Made by a program: the position numbers and the translations under genes. 5,211 nt of DNA, taken from NCBI GenBank assembly GCA_015234495.1, contig JADGMZ010000109.1:1-5211 (forward strand), given 5' to 3'. This DNA comes from Brevundimonas sp. GTDB taxonomy: Bacteria; Pseudomonadota; Alphaproteobacteria; Caulobacterales; Caulobacteraceae. The notes below the pieces were generated by a model. That model saw only the letters and a list, made by a program, of their open reading frames with translations, searched no databases and was not told the origin of the DNA. Below are positions 1 to 5,211 of this stretch, piece by piece (position 1 is the stretch's first letter; each line of letters starts with the position of its first letter).

Positions 1-1132
<1,132 letters not shown>

Positions 1133-1175
1133 GGCCCGTCCGGGCCGGTCCATCCGCGACAGCCGAGACACGACG

Positions 1176-1206
1176 AAACGCCGGGGCCCGAAGCCCCGGC
1201 GTTTTT
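1176..1206 (+). terminator. Rho-independent terminator of gltA
   Basis: A perfect 12-bp stem is formed by 1176-1187 (AAACGCCGGGGC) and 1193-1204 (GCCCCGGCGTTT), with the 5-base loop CCGAA. The T run at 1202-1206 partly belongs to the stem and is followed by CGTT. The hairpin begins 43 bases after the gltA stop codon. The stem is very GC-rich at its core and the T run lies on the + strand side only, so it should act mainly on transcription coming from gltA. Confidence 0.9.
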
Positions 1207-1254
1207 CGTTCGCCCCGCGACGCCCGGCCGCGCGGCGAAGGCGGAGAACGGCGA

Positions 1255-1282
1255 TTGCGCGAAGGGCCGGTCTCGTTATGGT
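1255..1282 (+). promoter_or_regulatory. Weak candidate promoter for the M16 peptidase gene
   Basis: A TTGCGC element (1255-1260) and a GTTATGGT element (1275-1282) lie 14 bases apart. They loosely resemble the TTGaCg / GcTAnAwC housekeeping promoter described for Caulobacter, with several mismatches in both boxes. Transcription would begin near 1288-1290 and leave a leader of under 30 bases before the ATG at 1317. The position fits: it lies after the gltA terminator and just before the ribosome binding site. The match is by eye, and the true promoter could be elsewhere in the 110 bases between terminator and gene. Confidence 0.3.
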
Positions 1283-1297
1283 CACCGTCACTGTTCC

Positions 1298-1307
1298 GGA
1301 GAGAGGG
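1298..1307 (+). promoter_or_regulatory. Ribosome binding site that decides the M16 start
   Basis: The purine-rich stretch GGAGAGAGGG contains Shine-Dalgarno-like GGAGAG and GAGGG. GAGGG ends 9 bases before the ATG at 1317, which is good spacing. The in-frame ATG at 1278 lies upstream of this stretch, has no comparable site before it, and would put 13 polar residues before a clear signal peptide. Translation from 1317 is therefore preferred. Confidence 0.8.
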
Positions 1308-1316
1308 AAAGACTCC

Positions 1317-1385
1317 ATGCGCCATCGCCTCGTATCGATCGCCGCCATTCTGGCGGTTGTGGTCCCGCCGTCCGTGGTATGGGCC
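1317..1385 (+). other. Sec-type signal peptide of the M16 peptidase
   Basis: Residues 1-23 show a positive start (MRHR), a hydrophobic core from about residue 5 to 16 (LVSIAAILAVVV), a helix-breaking PP, and a Val-Trp-Ala motif whose Ala23 fits signal peptidase I cleavage before Asp24. Cleavage after Ala25 is also possible. No lipobox cysteine is present, so a lipoprotein is unlikely. The Ala/Pro-rich stretch that follows, to about residue 55, looks like a flexible leader before the first folded domain. Confidence 0.85.
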
Positions 1386-4163
1386 GACGCGCACGGCGCT
1401 GCCGCCCCGGCGGCCATGGCCGCCGTCCAGACTCCCGAGCCGCTGCAGGGCGCGCCGGTGGCCGATCTCGTGGCGCGGGTCGATATCCCGTGGTCGCGGT
1501 TCCAGCTCGACAACGGCCTGACCGTGCTCGTCCACACCGACCGCAAGGCGCCGGTGGTGGCGGTGTCCATCTGGTACAATGTCGGCTCCAAGGACGAGCC
1601 GGCCGGATCGACCGGCTTCGCCCACCTGTTCGAGCACCTGATGTTCGGCGGCTCCGAGAACTCGCCGGTCAGCCACATCCAGACCATGAGCTCGGCCGGG
1701 GCGACCGGCCTGAACGGCACGACCTGGTTCGACCGCACCAACTATTTCCAGACCGTGCCGACCCCGGCGCTGGAGCAGACCCTGTTCCTGGAGAGCGACC
1801 GCATGGGCTTTCTGCTCGGCCAGGTCGGCCAGGAGGTGCTCGACCTGCAGCGCGGCGTGGTCCAGAACGAGAAGCGCCAACGCGACAACCAGCCCTACGG
1901 CCTGTCCTCCTATGCCCAGCAGGAGGCGCTGTTCCCCGAGGGCCATCCCTACCGCCACTCGACCATCGGCTCGATGGCCGACCTCGATGCGGCCAGCCTC
2001 GAGACCGTGCGCAACTGGTTCCGGGACAACTACGGCCCCAACAACGCCGTGCTGGTGCTGTCGGGCGACATCGACGAGCCGACCGCCCGCACCCTGGTCA
2101 ACCGCTATTTCGGCGCCATCCCGCGCGGGCCGGTCAATGTGCCGGCCGAGGCTGACATCCCGACCCTGCCCGCCCCGGTCGAGCAGGTGCTGTACGACCG
2201 CGTGGCCCAGACCCGCATCAGTCGCGCCTGGGTCGTGCCCGGCCTCGGCGATCCCGACGCCGTGCCGCTGAGCGTCGGCGCCTCCATCCTCGGCGGGCTG
2301 GCCTCGTCGCGGCTGGACAACGCCCTGGTCCGCGGCGACCAGACGGCTTCATCGGTGAGCGCCGGGGCCCAGCCCTTCCAGCGCGTCGGCTTCTTCAGCT
2401 ATTCGGCCAACGTCAAGCCGGGCGGCGACGCCGAGGCGGTGGCGGCCCGCATGGACGCCGTGCTCGCGGATCTGATCGCCAACGGCCCGACCCAAGACGA
2501 GATCGACCGGGTCGTGACGCAATACGCCGCCCGTCGCATCCAGGGGCTCGAACAGGTCAACGGCAAGGCCTCGGCCCTGGCCGAAGGCCAGCTGTATGCG
2601 GGCGATCCCGACTTCTACAAGAAGGAGCTGCAGGCCTATGCGGCGGTGACGCCGGCGCAGGTCCAGGCCGCCATGCAGCGCTGGCTGAGCCGTCCGGTCT
2701 ACAGCCAGATCGTCCAGCCCGGCGAACGCGAGGCCTATGTCGAGGCCGCCGCTGCGCCGTCGGGCGCGACCCCGGTTCCGGCCGCCGAAATCGAACGCGT
2801 GGCCCGCGACCCGATGCCGGCCATCGGCGAGGTGACCAACATCGACTTCCCGGACGTCGAGCGCGCCACGCTCTCGAACGGAGTGCCGGTGGTCTACGCC
2901 CGCTCGCAAACCGTGCCGGTGACGCGGGTGGCGCTGGACTTCGACGCCGGCCTGGCCGCGGACGAGACGGACAGCCTCGGCGTCCACTCGATGATGATGA
3001 ACCTGATGGAAGAGGGCACGACCACGCGCGATTCCAACGCCCTGGCCGAGGCCAAGGAGCGGCTCGGGGCCTCGATCAACATGGGCGCGTCGATGGACCG
3101 GACCTCGGCCAGCCTGACCACGGTGACGACCAATCTGGAGCCGTCGCTGATCCTGCTGTCCGACGTGGTGCGCAACCCCGCCTTCGCGCCGGCCGAGGTC
3201 GAACGCCTGCGGGCCCAGCGGCTCGCCGCCCTCGCCAATGAGAAGACCCAGCCGGGTGCGCTGGCGGCGCGCGCCCTGCCGCCGCTGATCTATGGCGAGA
3301 CCAGCCCCTACGGCCGGCCGTTCAGCGGCACCGGCGACGAAGCGACGATCCGCGCGCTGACGCGGGACGACCTGGTCGCCGAGCACGCCGCCTGGGTGCG
3401 CCCGGACAACGCCAAGCTGTTCGTGGTTTCCGACCTGCCGCTGGGCGAACTGATGCCCCGTCTCGAGGCTGCCTTCGGCGACTGGGCTCCGCCCGCCGCG
3501 CCCAGGGGCGTCAAGACGTTCGGCGCCGACCTGCCCGAGACCTCGGCGCGGATCGTGCTGATCGACCGGCCGCAGTCGCCGCAGTCGCTGATCTATGGCG
3601 GCGCCGTCCTGCCCCTGTCGGGGACCGACGACCTGCTGACCTTGAACGCCGCCAACAGCGTGCTGGGCACCGACTTCCTGTCGCGGATCAACGCCGACCT
3701 GCGCGAGACCAAGGGCTGGTCCTACGGCGTGCGCGGCATGGTGAGCACGCTGCAGCATCGCGCGCCCTATATCATCAATGCGCCGGTGCAGGCCAACCGG
3801 ACCGGCGAATCGATCGCGGCTCTGATCGCACAGTACGAGCGGTTCCTGGGTCCGGACGGCGTGACGGCGGAGGAGCTGGAACGGACCATCAACGGCGACA
3901 CCCGCGGTCTGGCCGGCAGCTATGAGACCTCGGGCCAGATCCTCGGCGCGCTGCGGTCGAACGACCTCTATCAGCGGCCCGACGACTATCAGGAAACCCT
4001 GGCCAGCCGCACGCGGGCGCTGACCGCCGCCGAGCTGGATGCGGCCGCGCGTGGCGCCATCGATCCGGACCGGTTCGTCTGGGTGGTGGTCGGCGACGCC
4101 TCGGTGGTCCAGCCGCAGCTGGAGGCGCTGGGTCTGCCCGTGGAGGTGCGTCCGGCCCAGTAG
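1317..4163 (+). CDS. Exported M16 (insulinase/pitrilysin-type) zinc metallopeptidase, two-half fusion
   Basis: This is a 948-residue protein with an N-terminal signal peptide, so it most likely cleaves peptides or small unfolded proteins in the periplasm. The N-terminal half (about residues 59-470) has an M16 catalytic domain with the inverted zinc motif HLFEH: His103, Glu106 as catalytic base and His107. The third ligand is Glu185 in VVQNEKRQ, 82 residues after His103 as expected for the family. An inactive-type M16 C domain follows from about 233. After an Ala/Pro-rich linker (about 470-510), a second pair of M16 domains starts near 515. There the zinc motif has become SMMMN (558-562), but R796 and Y803 in the ETKGWSYG region match the Arg/Tyr pair that C-terminal halves of pitrilysin and insulysin supply to the active site. 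Size and layout resemble E. coli PqqL and other long periplasmic M16 proteins. The substrate cannot be inferred. Neighbours gltA and lpxB give no clue, and no partner gene is adjacent. The alternative ATG at 1278 is less likely. The family call is firm; the exact subgroup is not. Confidence 0.93.
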   Translation: MRHRLVSIAAILAVVVPPSVVWADAHGAAAPAAMAAVQTPEPLQGAPVADLVARVDIPWSRFQLDNGLTVLVHTDRKAPVVAVSIWYNVGSKDEPAGSTGFAHLFEHLMFGGSENSPVSHIQTMSSAGATGLNGTTWFDRTNYFQTVPTPALEQTLFLESDRMGFLLGQVGQEVLDLQRGVVQNEKRQRDNQPYGLSSYAQQEALFPEGHPYRHSTIGSMADLDAASLETVRNWFRDNYGPNNAVLVLSGDIDEPTARTLVNRYFGAIPRGPVNVPAEADIPTLPAPVEQVLYDRVAQTRISRAWVVPGLGDPDAVPLSVGASILGGLASSRLDNALVRGDQTASSVSAGAQPFQRVGFFSYSANVKPGGDAEAVAARMDAVLADLIANGPTQDEIDRVVTQYAARRIQGLEQVNGKASALAEGQLYAGDPDFYKKELQAYAAVTPAQVQAAMQRWLSRPVYSQIVQPGEREAYVEAAAAPSGATPVPAAEIERVARDPMPAIGEVTNIDFPDVERATLSNGVPVVYARSQTVPVTRVALDFDAGLAADETDSLGVHSMMMNLMEEGTTTRDSNALAEAKERLGASINMGASMDRTSASLTTVTTNLEPSLILLSDVVRNPAFAPAEVERLRAQRLAALANEKTQPGALAARALPPLIYGETSPYGRPFSGTGDEATIRALTRDDLVAEHAAWVRPDNAKLFVVSDLPLGELMPRLEAAFGDWAPPAAPRGVKTFGADLPETSARIVLIDRPQSPQSLIYGGAVLPLSGTDDLLTLNAANSVLGTDFLSRINADLRETKGWSYGVRGMVSTLQHRAPYIINAPVQANRTGESIAALIAQYERFLGPDGVTAEELERTINGDTRGLAGSYETSGQILGALRSNDLYQRPDDYQETLASRTRALTAAELDAAARGAIDPDRFVWVVVGDASVVQPQLEALGLPVEVRPAQ

Positions 4164-4189
4164 GGCCGGCCGCTCCGGCCTGCAACGAC

Positions 4190-4224
4190 AGAAGGGGCCA
4201 GTCCTTGGGGGGCTGGCCCCTTCT
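4190..4224. terminator. Probable bidirectional terminator between the M16 gene and lpxB
   Basis: A perfect 12-bp stem is formed by 4190-4201 (AGAAGGGGCCAG) and 4213-4224 (CTGGCCCCTTCT) around an 11-base loop. It sits almost centrally between two convergent genes: 26 bases after the M16 stop and 28 bases after the lpxB stop on the other strand. The T-rich tail is short (TTCTT, mostly within the stem) on the + strand and absent on the - strand, so it is weaker in form than the gltA terminator. The position argues for stopping transcription from both sides. Confidence 0.75.
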
Positions 4225-4252
4225 TCATGCCTGTACGCCCGCGAGAGGGCGG

Positions 4253-5211
4253 CTAGCGCTTCGCCCTGGCCGCGATGACCCTGAGCACGGCCTCGGCCGC
4301 GATTTCGGAGGGGTCGCGCCCCTCGCGGCCCATCAGGTCCAGGGCCGCGGTCTGCCGGGCGGACTGGTCGGCGCGGGCCTCCGGATCGGCCAGCAGGCGG
4401 CCCACCTCGGCGGCGACCTTTTCGGGCGTGGCGTCATTCTGGATCAGCTCGCGGGCGATCTCCTCGTCCGCGGCGTGATTGAACAGGGTCGCGTACTTGC
4501 CGGTGAAGAACGGCTTCATGATCGCATAGCTGAGCGGCTGGAAGCGGTAGGCGATGACCATGGGCGCACCGGCCAGCGCCAGTTCGGTGGAGACGGTGCC
4601 GCTGGTGGCAAGAGCGACCGTGGCGGCCTTCATGGCCGAATACTTGTCCGCCTCCTGCACCAGATGGGCGCGGAAGGGCCAGGCGGCGACGTCGGCCGTG
4701 ACCCGGTCGGCCACCGGTCCGGCGGCGACGACGGCGATCTCGAGCGTGGGGTCCTGTCGCTTCAGCCGGGCCACGGCGGCCTCATAGACCGGGAGCATGA
4801 GACCGATCTCGGAGCGGCGGCTGCCCGGCAGGACCAGCAGCAGCGGCGCTTCGGCCGCGATGCCGCGGGCGGCGCGGAAGCCGGCGGGGTCGGCGGCCCC
4901 CATGTCGACGTGCAGGGCCTGGGAGCCGACGACGGTGGTCCCCAGCCCCTCCTTTTCGAACCACGGCGCGTCGAAGGCGTACAGCGCCAGCAGATGATCG
5001 ACCGTGGCCGCCAGGGTCCTGGCCCGGCCGGGCCGCGAGGCCCACACCTGCGGCCCGACGTACTTGATCAGGGGCGTGTCCGGCAGGGCGGCGCGGATCG
5101 CCTTGGCCACCCGGATGGTGAAGCCCCAGCTGTCGATCAGCACCACGGCGTCCGGCTTTCCGGCCATGGCGAGGGCGGCGGTGTCGGCGACCCGGCGCTT
5201 GACCACGCCAT
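4253..5211 (-). CDS. lpxB: Lipid-A-disaccharide synthase (C-terminal part, start outside window)
   Basis: LpxB joins UDP-2,3-diacylglucosamine to lipid X, forming the beta-1,6-linked lipid A disaccharide and UDP, as a GT19 glycosyltransferase on the inner face of the cytoplasmic membrane. The frame runs from the right edge to a TAG stop (read on the - strand) at 4255-4253, with 319 whole codons in the window. E. coli LpxB has 382 residues, so about 65-80 N-terminal residues, including the GETSGD motif, are missing. The GTG at 5206 is internal. By alignment with E. coli, key residues are retained: Asp98 (IDSWGF, codon 5134-5132), Arg201 (LPGSRRSE, 4819-4817), Glu281 (SGTVSTE, 4585-4583) and Asn316 (TLFNHA, 4480-4478). 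The residues around several of them are unusual (see findings). In many alphaproteobacteria lpxB follows lpxA and lpxI; those would lie beyond the right edge. It converges on the M16 gene across a shared hairpin. Confidence 0.94.
   Translation of the reverse strand, partial: GVVKRRVADTAALAMAGKPDAVVLIDSWGFTIRVAKAIRAALPDTPLIKYVGPQVWASRPGRARTLAATVDHLLALYAFDAPWFEKEGLGTTVVGSQALHVDMGAADPAGFRAARGIAAEAPLLLVLPGSRRSEIGLMLPVYEAAVARLKRQDPTLEIAVVAAGPVADRVTADVAAWPFRAHLVQEADKYSAMKAATVALATSGTVSTELALAGAPMVIAYRFQPLSYAIMKPFFTGKYATLFNHAADEEIARELIQNDATPEKVAAEVGRLLADPEARADQSARQTAALDLMGREGRDPSEIAAEAVLRVIAARAKR

Noticed and set aside
1133..1146. Inverted repeat GGCCCG / CGGGCC directly after the gltA stop
   Set aside because: The stem is 6 bp with a 2-base gap and no T tract follows. 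Such repeats are expected by chance in GC-rich DNA, and the real terminator lies 30 bases further on.
1207..1254. GC-rich stretch between the gltA terminator and the promoter candidate, checked for an sRNA, riboswitch or operator
   Set aside because: Only short GC palindromes expected from composition were seen; no conserved motif or second terminator.
1379..2155. Other + strand frames within gltA and the M16 gene, including those at 1027-1521 and 1912-2271
   Set aside because: They are Arg/Pro/Ala-rich out-of-frame readings of GC-rich coding sequence without a start signal or motif.
2349..3758. Long open frame on the - strand (469 codons) inside the M16 gene
   Set aside because: It is a shadow of a GC-rich gene. 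The translation is rich in Arg, Gly, His and Gln with no recognisable domain, while the + strand frame has clear M16 motifs throughout.
4164..4180. Inverted repeat GGCCGG / CCGGCC directly after the M16 stop
   Set aside because: It has a short 6-bp stem and no T tract. It could aid RNA stability, but there is no support for calling it a separate feature.
5204..5206. GTG at 5206 as the lpxB start
   Set aside because: The protein would lack the N-terminal GETSGD region. The frame stays open to the window edge and the family is about 65-80 residues longer, so the gene is simply cut by the window.

Overview
The window is ordinary chromosomal DNA from a GC-rich Gram-negative bacterium, most likely an alphaproteobacterium of the Caulobacterales (Caulobacter, Brevundimonas or Phenylobacterium type). 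The evidence is codon third positions that are almost all G or C, a lipid A synthesis gene (outer membrane), a type II citrate synthase, and gltA lying next to lpxB. I recall that neighbourhood from several alphaproteobacteria, but no search was run. The genus is a guess.

Layout: (1) bases 1-1132, + strand, hold the 3' part of gltA, citrate synthase, with about 50 N-terminal residues outside the window. (2) Bases 1133-1316 are a spacer with a strong intrinsic terminator just after gltA, then a weak promoter candidate and a ribosome binding site for the next gene. (3) Bases 1317-4163, + strand, are a complete gene for a 948-residue exported M16 zinc peptidase made of two fused M16 halves. The first half carries the zinc site; the second has lost it but keeps the Arg/Tyr pair that completes the active site. 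(4) Bases 4164-4252 are a short convergent spacer with a long hairpin that probably ends transcription from both sides. (5) Bases 4253-5211, - strand, are the C-terminal four-fifths of lpxB, lipid-A-disaccharide synthase; its start lies beyond the right edge.

The three genes do not form one operon. gltA has its own terminator, the peptidase gene has its own apparent start signals, and lpxB is read from the other strand. They act in different places: central carbon metabolism in the cytosol (GltA), proteolysis in the periplasm (the M16 protein), and lipid A assembly at the inner face of the cytoplasmic membrane (LpxB). No functional link beyond proximity is visible.

I found no mobile element, CRISPR array, RNA gene or new multi-gene system. 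The points most worth a second look are the architecture of the M16 peptidase, altered motifs around conserved catalytic residues in LpxB, and substitutions at the positions of the E. coli NADH-inhibition site in GltA.
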